A stretch of 33,874 nt of DNA from an uncultured Desulfovibrionaceae bacterium (GTDB lineage: Bacteria > Desulfobacterota > Desulfovibrionia > Desulfovibrionales > Desulfovibrionaceae): contig CASFUJ010000005.1 of assembly GCA_949297645.1 (NCBI GenBank), positions 1-33,874 on the forward strand. The letters run 5' to 3'. The notes beneath the pieces are model-generated. The model saw nothing but the letters and a program-made list of their open reading frames with translations, was not told where the DNA came from and did not search any database. Positions within the stretch are counted from its first letter, which is position 1. The number at the start of each line of letters is the position of its first letter. The position numbers and the translations under genes were made by a program. This document shows, in pieces, positions 18,287-26,818 of this stretch.

Positions 18287-19957
18287 ATGATTCCTCTTAA
18301 AGGACAATATGACGCCGATGTCGCCGTTATCGGCGGCGGTATCGCCGGACTCATGGCCGCCATTGCAGCGGCGGACAAAGGCGCAAAGGTCGTTCTTCTG
18401 GACAAGGCCGACACCAGGCGCAGCGGCGCCGGCGCCACAGGCAATGACCATTTTCTGTGCTGGATTCCTGAAAAGCACGGCGACATCGGCGTTGTGTACA
18501 ACGAATTCATGGACAGCCAGAACGCCACCAGCAACGATACGCCTCTGGTCATGCGCTTTCTGGAAACCAGTCCGCACATCGTGAACATGTGGAACGAATG
18601 GGGCATCAACATGAAGCCCACAGGCGACTATCATTTCGAAGGTCATGCCTACCCCGGCCGCCCGCGCATTTTCCTCAAATACGACGGCCACAATCAGAAA
18701 AAAGTGCTTACCGAACAGGCAAAAAAGCGCGGCGTGAAGATTCTGAACCACGCTCCGGTTCTGGAAATGTTCCGCAACGATGAAGGCGTCACCGGCGTAC
18801 TGGCCCTTGACGTATCCGGCGACGAGCCATCCTTCATCATGGTCAGGTCCAAGGCCGTAGTTGCCGCCACAGGCTATGTGAGCCGCCTGTTCACCACCGA
18901 CCCCACCCCCAGTCAGATGTTCAACACCAACATGTGCCCTTCCGGCACCGGTGATTCCATCGCACAGGCCTGGCGCATCGGAACATACCTTGTGAACATG
19001 GAAAAAACCTACCGGCATGCCGGTCCCCGTTTTCTCGCCCGCTGCGGCAAGGCGACCTGGATAGGCGTCTATCGCTATCCCGACGGTCGCCCCGTGGGAC
19101 CGTTCATCACGAAGCCCGACGTGGAAACAGGCGACATGACGAGCGACGTATGGTCCTCCGCCTTCACCGACCTCAAGATGAGCGGCCGCGGCCCCGCCTA
19201 CATGGACTGCTCGGGTGCCACCAGAGAAGAACTTGAACACATGCGCTGGGCCATGAAGTGCGAAGGGCTCACCGCGCTTCTGGACTACATGGACAAGGAA
19301 GGCATCGACCCCGGCAGGCACGCCGTGGAATTCGGTCAGTATGAAGCCAACCTCGTCACCAACGGCATAGAGATAGACATCAACGGAGAGAGCAACGTAC
19401 GCGGTCTTTTCGCCGCCGGGGATATGATGGGCAACATCAGCGGCGACATCGGCGCCGCGGCCGTGTACGGCTGGATAGCAGGCCATCATGCCGCGGACTA
19501 CCGGAACCGGGCCCTGCCCGAAGCCGTGCCGGACAACGCCGAAGAGCGCATGACCTTCTACAGCGGCATCTATGAACGAAAGAGCGGCGCCTCATGGCAG
19601 GAAGCCAACTTCGCCCTTCAGCAGATTATGACCGAATACGCCGACTGCGGCCCGCACCGCGTGCGTTCGGACACCATGCTCACCGCGGGTATCAAATACC
19701 TCGGCGACCTGCGCCGGAACATCGAAAGCCAGCTATACGCCACGGACGCCCACGAACTCATGCGCGCCGCCGAAGTCGTGAATCTGCTCGACCTCGGGCA
19801 GGCGCTCATGATCTCTGCCAGAGAACGCAAGGAAAGCCGCGGCCGCCACATCCGTTCCGACTACACGTTCACCAATCCTCTCCTGCGCGACAAATTTCTC
19901 CGTATCTGGAAGGAGGGAAACGAAGTGAAAACGGCGTGGCGTGACAGGCTGCACTGA
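18287..19957 (+). CDS. AprA-like FAD flavoprotein (second copy)
   Basis: This 556-residue soluble flavoprotein has its FAD motif GGGIAG at residues 16-21, LLDKADTRRSGAGATGNDHF (37-56), SGRGPAYMD in the capping/catalytic region, and the late NVRGLFAAGD nucleotide-contacting segment. The C-terminus (HELMRAAEVVNLLDLGQALM, then RERKESRGRHIRSDYTFTN) parallels the AprA ending of HELLRC followed by REESRYPGFYYRADF. That places it nearer AprA than fumarate reductase. It has no signal peptide. It sits between the small ferredoxin and an SLC13 permease. Since the operon has no APS-related genes, a role on an organic anion is inferred rather than sulfate reduction. Close similarity to the flavoprotein at 21494 indicates duplication. 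Confidence 0.87.
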   Translation: MIPLKGQYDADVAVIGGGIAGLMAAIAAADKGAKVVLLDKADTRRSGAGATGNDHFLCWIPEKHGDIGVVYNEFMDSQNATSNDTPLVMRFLETSPHIVNMWNEWGINMKPTGDYHFEGHAYPGRPRIFLKYDGHNQKKVLTEQAKKRGVKILNHAPVLEMFRNDEGVTGVLALDVSGDEPSFIMVRSKAVVAATGYVSRLFTTDPTPSQMFNTNMCPSGTGDSIAQAWRIGTYLVNMEKTYRHAGPRFLARCGKATWIGVYRYPDGRPVGPFITKPDVETGDMTSDVWSSAFTDLKMSGRGPAYMDCSGATREELEHMRWAMKCEGLTALLDYMDKEGIDPGRHAVEFGQYEANLVTNGIEIDINGESNVRGLFAAGDMMGNISGDIGAAAVYGWIAGHHAADYRNRALPEAVPDNAEERMTFYSGIYERKSGASWQEANFALQQIMTEYADCGPHRVRSDTMLTAGIKYLGDLRRNIESQLYATDAHELMRAAEVVNLLDLGQALMISARERKESRGRHIRSDYTFTNPLLRDKFLRIWKEGNEVKTAWRDRLH

Positions 19958-20065
19958 ACCCCCTCCCGGTTTCTCTGAAAAAACGGGCCAGGTCGTATCC
20001 CGGACAGACTGCGACATTCTCCGTCGTCCAACCTCCCGCCCTCCCCTCTACTGCACGAGGTTCCC

Positions 20066-21445
20066 ATGAAAAAGTCCTCCGTTTTCTGGCTGCTGACCTT
20101 CCTCATCCCCTGCGCCGTCTATATCGCGGCCCCGCAGGACGTCTCTCCGAAGCTGCCCCTGTACATGGCCATGACCAGCATGGCGGTGACCGCATGGGTT
20201 TTCAACATCTTCCCGGCCATCGGCGTGGCGGCGCTTCTCACCTTCGGTTACCTTCTGGGCGGCGTCGCCGGGCCCGATGCGGTGTTCAAGCCCTGGACCA
20301 CCGTGCTGCCCTGGCTGTCCTTCGGCGCCATCATTCTTGGACAGGCCATGGAAAAAACCGGACTCGCCCGTCGTGTCGCCCTGCGCTGCATACGTCTCTG
20401 CGGCGGCAGCTTCTTCGGGCTGGCCTGCGGCTTTCTCATAGGCGGTATCGCTCTCGCTTCCTTCATGTCGTCCATTCTGGCCCGCATGGTCATTCTCTGC
20501 ACCATTGCTGCCGGCATTGTAGACGCACTGAAAATCAGGGAAAATTCCCGCCTGTCCTCAGCCGTCATCTTCATGGCCTTCCTTGCCGGCGCAGGACCGC
20601 AGTTCCTCTTTCTCCACTCTTCGGAATCCAACATCTGGGCTTTTCAGGAATTGTTCAAAGGCACGGACGTCGTCATTGATTTCTGGACCTACGCCCTGCA
20701 CAGCACGCTCTTTTCCGTCATCTATACCGCCTCGTCCCTTTTCTTCATCTATATGGTCAAAGGCGGAGAGAAACTGACCAGTTCCGAGGTCATGGCGTTT
20801 CTCTCCGACAGTTGCGACCAGCTCGGCGCCATGACCGCAGGAGAGAAAAAACTCTCCGGTATATGTTTCATACTGGTGGCGGCCTTCATGGTTCAGCCGT
20901 GGACGGGAATCGACCCCGTGTATGTCTTCTGCGTGCTGTCCCTAATGTGTTATATGCCCCGCGTGAACATTCTCGACCCTAAAACCATAGGCGATGTGGG
21001 CATCATGTTCCTGGTCTTCGTCACCGGCTGCATGTCCATCGGCTTCGTCGGCGGAGCCGTCGGGTTCAATACCTGGGCCGTACAGCAAATCGTACCGCTG
21101 CTTTCCGGCTGGAGCGAAACCGTCTCCATTCTCATGTCCTACCTGCTCGGCCTCGTCATCAACTTTCTGCTCACGCCGCTGGCTGCACTCGGAGCCATCA
21201 CTCCGGCCATCGGTGAACTCGGCAGAGCCATGAACGTCAACCCGCTTCCCGTTTTCTACGCCTTCAACTACGGACTCGATCAGTATCTGTTCCCGTATGA
21301 AACGGTCTATCTGCTCTACATCTTCATCACCGGCAAAATCACCCTCAGGCACATCATGCCCGCCCTGTTCGTCCGCATGCTGACGACCGGACTTCTCATC
21401 GTCTGCATTGCCATTCCGTGGTGGAGCTTCATCGGTCTCATATAA
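20066..21445 (+). CDS. SLC13/DASS-type anion permease
   Basis: This 459-residue inner-membrane protein has around 12 hydrophobic segments and an SLC13-like layout, including a FPAIGVAALLTFGYLLGG segment, GAIILGQAMEKTGLARRVAL typical of the first re-entrant half, and NFLLTPLAALGAITPAIGEL in the second half. It is probably a sodium- or proton-coupled importer of an organic dianion. It lies at the centre of the operon, flanked on each side by a flavoprotein and a ferredoxin, so its substrate is probably handled by one or both. It resembles the permease at 15122 only distantly. The start follows a purine-poor region (ACGAGGTTCCC before the ATG) but is supported by an immediate N-terminal membrane helix. 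Confidence 0.85.
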   Translation: MKKSSVFWLLTFLIPCAVYIAAPQDVSPKLPLYMAMTSMAVTAWVFNIFPAIGVAALLTFGYLLGGVAGPDAVFKPWTTVLPWLSFGAIILGQAMEKTGLARRVALRCIRLCGGSFFGLACGFLIGGIALASFMSSILARMVILCTIAAGIVDALKIRENSRLSSAVIFMAFLAGAGPQFLFLHSSESNIWAFQELFKGTDVVIDFWTYALHSTLFSVIYTASSLFFIYMVKGGEKLTSSEVMAFLSDSCDQLGAMTAGEKKLSGICFILVAAFMVQPWTGIDPVYVFCVLSLMCYMPRVNILDPKTIGDVGIMFLVFVTGCMSIGFVGGAVGFNTWAVQQIVPLLSGWSETVSILMSYLLGLVINFLLTPLAALGAITPAIGELGRAMNVNPLPVFYAFNYGLDQYLFPYETVYLLYIFITGKITLRHIMPALFVRMLTTGLLIVCIAIPWWSFIGLI

Positions 21446-21493
21446 TTCCGTTCTCGGCCCGTCCTGTCATACCAGGAAACAAGGAGGAGATTC

Positions 21494-23158
21494 ATGTCAC
21501 AACATCCGTTCACCATTTTCCGATACCACACGGATTTTCTCATCATCGGCGGCGGTATCGCGGGACTCATGGCGGCCATACACGCCGCAGACTCCGGCCT
21601 GAAGTGCACCATCGTGGAAAAAGCCAACATCAGACGCAGCGGGTCCGGCGGCCTGGGGAACGACCACTTCATCTGCTACATTCCCGAAGTGCACGGCGAA
21701 TATGAGGCCTTCATCGAAGACGTTATGCGCCTTCAGAACGGAGACCGCCTGCGTCAGATGGGACCGGAATGGGCACGCAAGTTTTTCTTCAAGACGAACG
21801 ACATCGTAAAGATGTGGGAGGAGTGGGGTATTCCCATGAAGCATGAGGGGGCATACTACTTTGCCGGCCACTCCCTTCCCGGCAGAACCCGCGCCTTCCT
21901 CAAGTATAACGGACGGGACCAGAAAATCGTACTTACCAATCAGGCAAAAAAGCGCGGCGTGGAAATCCATAACCGGCACATGGGCTATGAACTTCTGCTC
22001 AATGCAGACGGCAGCGTAGCGGGAGCCGTGGCCGTGGACACCCGGGAAAAAGCGCTGCATGTCTATTATGCAAAAACAGTGCTGCTCAGCACGGGCCTGG
22101 TAAACAACCTCTGGCCTTTCTGTCGTCAGGGAGCCGTAGGCGCAACGCCGGACATGCTCAACCTTACAGCCGACGGTCGCATGATGGCATTCCGCGCCGG
22201 TGCGGAACTGTGCAATCTGGAGCTGCCTTCCCTCCACTCGGGTATCAAATATTTCTCCCGCAACGGTCAGGCCACATGGGAAGGCGTGCTGCGGGACACT
22301 ACGGGCAAGCCTCTCGGCCCCTTCCTCGACGCCCCCAACCCCCTTTACGGCGACATTACCATGGAAGTCCGCAAAGAATTCATAGAAGAGGCCAACCGGG
22401 AAGGGCGCGGCCCCATCTTCATGGACATGACGGGCCTCACGGAACAACAACTGGAAACCATGCATCACTGGCTGCGGCAGGAAGGCAACTACACACTGCT
22501 GCGCCACTTCGGGCAGGAAGGGGTGGACCTTATGGATACGGCCGTGGAATTTTCCACCTATCCCCTGCTCATGCCGCCTTCCGGAGGCATCGCCTTCAAC
22601 GACAGGTCGGAGACCTGCGTTCCCGGTCTTTATGCGGGAGGCGACGAAGGCTACGGCGGCATTGCCGGAGCCGCCGTCACGGGCTGGTGGGCGGCGGATG
22701 CGGCCGCCGACTATGTCCTGGTCAAGAAGAAGGCGAATGAGCCTGCCGTACACGAAACGGTGGTGAATACACTCGCGACACGCCTCGGCGCCATGCTGGA
22801 GCGGGAACACGGAGCGCACTGGACCGAAGCGCTTCAGGCGCTTCAGAACATTACCTGGGACTACTGCGGCGAGATACGCAGCGCCTCCGGTATGGAACAC
22901 GGCCTGAACCACCTGCGCCGCGTACACGCCCACGCCCTCACCTCGCTCAGGGCGGAAAATCCCCACGAGCTTGCCCTGTGCCTCGGCGTGCTCAACCTGT
23001 ACGAGCTTGCCGACATCATGTTTCAGATGGCTCTCGAGCGCCGGGAAAGCCGGGGATACCACAAACGGGCCGATTTCCGACTGCCGGATCTCCGCCTGAA
23101 CGGTAAGAAACACTACATCCGCAAGGATGGCGACCACAATATCATGAGCTGGAGATAA
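21494..23158 (+). CDS. AprA-like FAD flavoprotein (third copy)
   Basis: This 554-residue flavoprotein has FAD motif GGGIAG (19-24), VEKANIRRSGSGGLGNDHF (41-59), REGRGPIFMDMTGL in the region that reads REGRGPIYMD in AprA, and a late VPGLYAGGDEGYGGIAGAAV segment. Its C-terminus (NPHELALCLGVLNLYELADI, then ERRESRGYHKRADF) matches the AprA pattern best of the three copies. AAGGAGGAGATTC precedes the ATG. It is followed only two bases later by the ferredoxin gene, so the two are probably translationally coupled. No signal peptide or membrane anchor is seen. It is clearly related to the copy at 18287. The reaction is unknown; APS reduction itself is unlikely without accompanying sat or qmo genes in the window. 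Confidence 0.88.
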   Translation: MSQHPFTIFRYHTDFLIIGGGIAGLMAAIHAADSGLKCTIVEKANIRRSGSGGLGNDHFICYIPEVHGEYEAFIEDVMRLQNGDRLRQMGPEWARKFFFKTNDIVKMWEEWGIPMKHEGAYYFAGHSLPGRTRAFLKYNGRDQKIVLTNQAKKRGVEIHNRHMGYELLLNADGSVAGAVAVDTREKALHVYYAKTVLLSTGLVNNLWPFCRQGAVGATPDMLNLTADGRMMAFRAGAELCNLELPSLHSGIKYFSRNGQATWEGVLRDTTGKPLGPFLDAPNPLYGDITMEVRKEFIEEANREGRGPIFMDMTGLTEQQLETMHHWLRQEGNYTLLRHFGQEGVDLMDTAVEFSTYPLLMPPSGGIAFNDRSETCVPGLYAGGDEGYGGIAGAAVTGWWAADAAADYVLVKKKANEPAVHETVVNTLATRLGAMLEREHGAHWTEALQALQNITWDYCGEIRSASGMEHGLNHLRRVHAHALTSLRAENPHELALCLGVLNLYELADIMFQMALERRESRGYHKRADFRLPDLRLNGKKHYIRKDGDHNIMSWR

Positions 23159-23160
23159 CC

Positions 23161-23403
23161 ATGCCCCCCATCATCAATAAGGAAAAATGCATACGCTGCG
23201 GACAGTGTGTCGATATCTGCCCCATGGACGTGTTTTACGGCTCGCGCAAAGGCGAATTCCCCGTTGTCCGGTATCCTGAAGAGTGCTGGCACGCGGAAGC
23301 CTGCGCTCTGCACTGTCCGGCAGGAGCCATTGACTTCCGTATTCCTCTGTCGCTCATAGTGCCCGTCAGAAAACTTCCGCATGACTCTGTGACAAAGCCG
23401 TAG
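23161..23403 (+). CDS. AprB-like ferredoxin lacking one cluster cysteine
   Basis: This 80-residue ferredoxin starts [10 protein letters not shown] like the one at 17964. The first cluster motif is complete (Cys 10/13/16/20). The second reads [12 protein letters not shown], with Cys 42, 48 and 52 but Ala at 45 where both relatives have Cys. Either the second site holds a [3Fe-4S] or otherwise altered cluster, or it is lost. Everything around it ([16 protein letters not shown]) is conserved, so the gene looks functional. It begins two bases after the flavoprotein stop codon and is the likely partner of that protein. It is the last gene of the operon. Confidence 0.9.
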   Translation: MPPIINKEKCIRCGQCVDICPMDVFYGSRKGEFPVVRYPEECWHAEACALHCPAGAIDFRIPLSLIVPVRKLPHDSVTKP

Positions 23404-23447
23404 TTCTTTTTCCGTCACAACCTCCGGTCTGTCTGCGCGGGAATATC

Positions 23448-23473
23448 GGAAGGCCCCGGAGCGCGGGCCTTCC
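23448..23473 (+). terminator. Hairpin at the end of the redox operon
   Basis: A 9-bp stem GGAAGGCCC/GGGCCTTCC closes an eight-base loop 45 bases after the last ferredoxin. No U-run follows, so it may act with Rho or only stabilise the mRNA end. Confidence 0.45.
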
Positions 23474-23488
23474 GCCCTGCACCCGACA

Positions 23489-23517
23489 TTGACGCTCCGC
23501 CACTGTCGGGCTAGAAT
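23489..23517 (+). promoter_or_regulatory. Sigma70-type promoter of serS
   Basis: TTGACG (23489-23494) is 17 bases before TAGAAT (23512-23517). A 7-bp inverted repeat, CCCGACA (23482-23488) and TGTCGGG (23504-23510), brackets the -35 box and spacer. Confidence 0.65.
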
Positions 23518-23584
23518 ATTCGTTCCTTGCAAATGCCCGGGCACGACGCCCTTCCGCATATCACGCAGACCCGAGGAATCACTC

Positions 23585-24865
23585 ATGCTTGATCTCAAAC
23601 TTCTCCAGAAGCAGCCCGAAGTGGTGGCCAAGGCTCTCGCCGACCGCCATTCCAACATTTCCGTCGACGAATTTCTTGAACTGGACGCCCGCCGCCGCGC
23701 CGCCCTCACCGAGGTGGAGACGCTCAAGAGCCGCCGCAACTCCGAATCGGCCGAAGTCGCCCGCAGAAAGCGCGCCGGCGAAGACGCCTCCGAACTGGTG
23801 GCCGAACTCGGCAAGCTCTCCGACCGCATCAAGGAGCTTGACGCCGAAACCTCCGAGATCAAGGAGCAGGTCTATCAGTGGCTGCTCAGGGTGCCCAACA
23901 TCCCCGACGCCTCCGTGCCCGTGGGGCTGGATGAAAACGACAACCCCGAACTGCACCGATGGGGAACCCCGCGGGAATTCACCTTCCCGGTGAAGCAGCA
24001 CTTCGAAGTGGGCGCGGCCGCCAGAGGTCTCGACTTCGAGCGCGGCGCAAAGCTCGCCGGTTCCCGCTTCTGCGTGTCTCACGGCGTGTTCGCAAGGCTT
24101 GAACGCGCGCTCATGAACTTCTACCTCGACACCCAGACCACCGAATTCGGCGCTACGGAAATCCTGCCGCCCTTCATGGTCAACGCCGCCACCATGCAGG
24201 GCACGGGCCAGCTGCCCAAGTTCGAGGAAGACCTGTTCAAGATGCCCGCATGGGACTACTATCTCATCCCCACCGCCGAAGTGCCCGTCACCAACCTGCA
24301 CGCCGGGGAAATCCTCGAAGAGGACCAGCTTCCTCTGCGCTATACCGCGGGCACGCCCTGCTTCCGCTCCGAAGCCGGCTCCGCGGGCAAGGACGTGCGC
24401 GGCCTCATCCGCCAGCACCAGTTCATCAAGGTGGAAATGGTGCGCTTCGCTCATCCCGACAAGTCGTGGGAAGAGCTGGAAAACATGCGCCGCTGCGCCG
24501 AAATCCTGCTGGAAAAGCTGGAACTGCCCTACCGCACCATTACGCTCTGCACCGGCGACATGGGCTTCGGTTCCGCCAAGACCTACGACGTGGAAGTGTG
24601 GCTGCCCGGCCAGAACACCTACCGCGAAATCTCTTCCTGCTCCAACTGCGTGGACTTCCAGGCCCGTCGCGCCAACATCCGCTTCCGCCCGAAGAGCGGC
24701 GGCAAGCCCGAATTCGTGCATACCCTCAACGGCTCCGGCCTGCCCACGGGCCGTTCTCTGGTGGCCGTCATCGAAAACTACCAGCAGGAAGACGGTTCCA
24801 TCGTCATCCCCACGGTTCTTCGTCCCTACATGGGCGGCCTTGAAGTCATCACTCCCGATATGTAA
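23585..24865 (+). CDS. serS: Seryl-tRNA synthetase
   Basis: This 426-residue class II synthetase charges serine onto tRNA-Ser, and also onto tRNA-Sec as the first step of selenocysteine insertion, which this genome appears to use (see 26819). The N-terminal helical arm (1-110, [18 protein letters not shown], then a Lys/Glu-rich coiled coil) precedes the catalytic core. Motif 2 reads [16 protein letters not shown] and motif 3 reads [20 protein letters not shown]. The start at 23585 matches the family N-terminus (MLDLK) and has GAGGAA upstream; an earlier in-frame ATG at 23489 overlaps the promoter and is rejected. It is flanked by its own promoter and terminator, so it is monocistronic. Confidence 0.97.
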   Translation: MLDLKLLQKQPEVVAKALADRHSNISVDEFLELDARRRAALTEVETLKSRRNSESAEVARRKRAGEDASELVAELGKLSDRIKELDAETSEIKEQVYQWLLRVPNIPDASVPVGLDENDNPELHRWGTPREFTFPVKQHFEVGAAARGLDFERGAKLAGSRFCVSHGVFARLERALMNFYLDTQTTEFGATEILPPFMVNAATMQGTGQLPKFEEDLFKMPAWDYYLIPTAEVPVTNLHAGEILEEDQLPLRYTAGTPCFRSEAGSAGKDVRGLIRQHQFIKVEMVRFAHPDKSWEELENMRRCAEILLEKLELPYRTITLCTGDMGFGSAKTYDVEVWLPGQNTYREISSCSNCVDFQARRANIRFRPKSGGKPEFVHTLNGSGLPTGRSLVAVIENYQQEDGSIVIPTVLRPYMGGLEVITPDM

Positions 24866-24880
24866 TCGGAATTCTCCCCA

Positions 24881-24926
24881 GGCATAAAAAACGGGAGACG
24901 GCATGCCGTCTCCCGTTTTTTATGCC
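24881..24926. terminator. Perfect 46-base palindromic terminator after serS
   Basis: Each 23-base half is the exact complement of the other. The GC-rich centre is flanked by A6 on one side and T6 on the other, which would terminate transcripts from both directions. It starts 15 bases after the serS stop codon. Confidence 0.9.
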
Positions 24927-24972
24927 TTCCCATACGCTTTTTGCGCACTTCTTCGAAAAAAAAGAAAAATTG

Positions 24973-25001
24973 TTGCCTTTCTTAGAACAGACAGGTAAAA
25001 T
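24973..25001 (+). promoter_or_regulatory. Sigma70-type promoter of the carboxylesterase gene
   Basis: TTGCCT (24973-24978) lies 17 bases before TAAAAT (24996-25001), about 95 bases ahead of the ATG at 25095. Confidence 0.55.
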
Positions 25002-25094
25002 TTTGAGCTTTACCTCGAGGCGTCTTTCGCTTTTCCTGAATAACGCGGTACCGGCTTCTTCCGAATCGCAAGAATCGAACATCAGGAGCTTTGC

Positions 25095-26627
25095 ATGAAC
25101 AGACGTCAGTTTTTATATGGAAGCGCGGCCATGGCCTTCATGAGCGCCATGCCGTTTCACGCTCATGCCGCGGAAGGCCCTGTGGTCAAAACCGCCAAAG
25201 GCAGCGTACGCGGCCTTGTGCTGGACGGCGTGCATGTGTTCAGGGGCGTGCCCTGCGGCATGCCGCCCTATGAGGGAAAGTACCGTCTGGCCCTGCCGGA
25301 ACCCGTGGCGCCGTGGAGCGGCGTCGTGGATGCCGTCGAATTCGGCGACATTCCGCTTCAGCTCGGGCAGGGAAAGCCCGTGGGCGGAGGCGACTGCCTG
25401 CGCCTCAACATCTGGACGCCTGCGCCCGGCAAAAGCAACTGCCCTGTCATGGTCTATATCCCCGGCGGCGGCAGCACCACCTGCAACAATAACGACGTGC
25501 GCTTCGACGGCACGGCCTTTGCGAGGGACGGCGTGGTGCTCGTCACCGTCAACTACCGCGTGAACGTGGACGGCTTTCTGAAAATCCGGGGCGTTCCGGC
25601 CAACCTGGCCCTGCGCGACATGATGTTCGCCCTGCGCTGGGTGCAGGACAACATCGCCTCCTTCGGCGGCAACCCCGACAACGTCACGGTGTTCGGGCAG
25701 TCCGCCGGCGCCACGCACATCACCTCCCTGCTCTCCTCGCCCATGGCGAAGGGCCTTTTCAGGCGCGCCATACTCCAGAGCCCCGCGGCTCTGGCCCAGT
25801 ACGACGCCCCTCTGGCCTCCAGAGTGGCGGAAGCGCTGCTTGCCTTCTACGGCGTGGAAAACAGCCGCGAAGCCGTGGCCGCGATTCCTGCGGAAAAGCT
25901 GCTTTCCTTCCCCGCCTTCCTCGCAAAGCAGAACAAAAACCCGGAATGGACCCGCATGCTGGGCGGAAACGTGGCCCTGTTCAAGCCCTATTACGACGGG
26001 GAAATCCTGCCGAAGCGGCCTGTGGACGGCATTGCCGAAGGCGCCGCCCGCAACGTGGACATCATGGTGGGGTCCGCTGAAGAGGAATGGCGTCTCTACA
26101 CCGTACAGAGCGGCGCCATCGACAAGATAACCGAAAACGACGTGAAGAGCTTCGTGGAATCCACGGGCTTCCCCGCCGACATCGCGGAGCGTTACCGCAA
26201 GGCCGGACGCGGCGAAAAGGCGGGCGACCTGTTCTCCGCCCTCCAGTCCGATTTCATTTTCAGGATGCCGGCCAACAAGGTGCTGGAAAGCCAGATGGCC
26301 GCCGGAGGCCGTGCCTTCGCCTATTCCTTTGCCTGGAAAAGCCCGGCGTACGACGGCAAGCTGGGCGCGGCCCACAGCGTGGATGTGCCCTTCGTCTTCA
26401 AGACGCACCACAGGGATTCCCCGAGAGTGAAGAACACCCTCGGCACGACTCCCCCGGATTCCCTGGCCGAGGCCATGCACGGCGCCTGGGTGCGTTTCGC
26501 CACCGAAGGCAATCCCGGCTGGACGCCCTTCGACCTTGAGAAGCGCATGACCATGCGCTTCAACGCCGAAAGCGCCCTCGTCTCCGACCCGTGGAAGACC
26601 GAACGCGAAAACATGCCTCTGAAATAA
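25095..26627 (+). CDS. Exported type-B carboxylesterase
   Basis: This 510-residue alpha/beta hydrolase of the carboxylesterase/lipase type-B family hydrolyses carboxylic esters; the natural substrate is unknown. The N-terminus NRRQFLYGSAAMAFMSAM resembles a twin-arginine signal, with cleavage near HAHA-AE, so the enzyme is probably periplasmic. Landmarks are FRGVPCGMPP (49-58), GGDCLRLNIW (98-107), the oxyanion region YIPGGG (121-126), where HGGG is more usual, and the nucleophile elbow FGQSAGA with Ser 203. A late GAAHSVDVPFVF holds the probable catalytic His. The start has CAGGAG upstream. It has its own promoter and terminator, so it is likely monocistronic. The Pro in place of the usual His in the oxyanion motif is uncommon but not disabling in principle. 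Confidence 0.92.
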   Translation: MNRRQFLYGSAAMAFMSAMPFHAHAAEGPVVKTAKGSVRGLVLDGVHVFRGVPCGMPPYEGKYRLALPEPVAPWSGVVDAVEFGDIPLQLGQGKPVGGGDCLRLNIWTPAPGKSNCPVMVYIPGGGSTTCNNNDVRFDGTAFARDGVVLVTVNYRVNVDGFLKIRGVPANLALRDMMFALRWVQDNIASFGGNPDNVTVFGQSAGATHITSLLSSPMAKGLFRRAILQSPAALAQYDAPLASRVAEALLAFYGVENSREAVAAIPAEKLLSFPAFLAKQNKNPEWTRMLGGNVALFKPYYDGEILPKRPVDGIAEGAARNVDIMVGSAEEEWRLYTVQSGAIDKITENDVKSFVESTGFPADIAERYRKAGRGEKAGDLFSALQSDFIFRMPANKVLESQMAAGGRAFAYSFAWKSPAYDGKLGAAHSVDVPFVFKTHHRDSPRVKNTLGTTPPDSLAEAMHGAWVRFATEGNPGWTPFDLEKRMTMRFNAESALVSDPWKTERENMPLK

Positions 26628-26682
26628 GGCTGCACACGCGGCATATGCGCCGTGCGCGCGGACACCATGGATACCGACCAGG

Positions 26683-26719
26683 AGAAGGCGGAGCCTGCAA
26701 CAGGCTCCGCCTTCTTTCC
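26683..26719 (+). terminator. Terminator after the carboxylesterase gene
   Basis: A 15-bp stem (26683-26697 with 26701-26715) closes a three-base loop and is followed by TTCC. It lies 55 bases after the esterase stop codon and faces the convergent selenoprotein gene. Confidence 0.8.
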
Positions 26720-26818
26720 ATGCTGCGGCCTTCTGCCGGAACGGTGCGGATATTCTTTCTGCCGTCCATGCGGAACGTCACATATTTCCTTTCCGACAGC
26801 GCTGCCGTTTACGCCCTG

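Noticed and set aside
10910-23403. Identification of the flavoprotein/ferredoxin pairs as true adenylylsulfate reductase (aprBA)
   Set aside because: The flavoproteins are about 100 residues shorter than AprA, the ferredoxins lack the AprB tail, and no sat or qmo genes accompany them.
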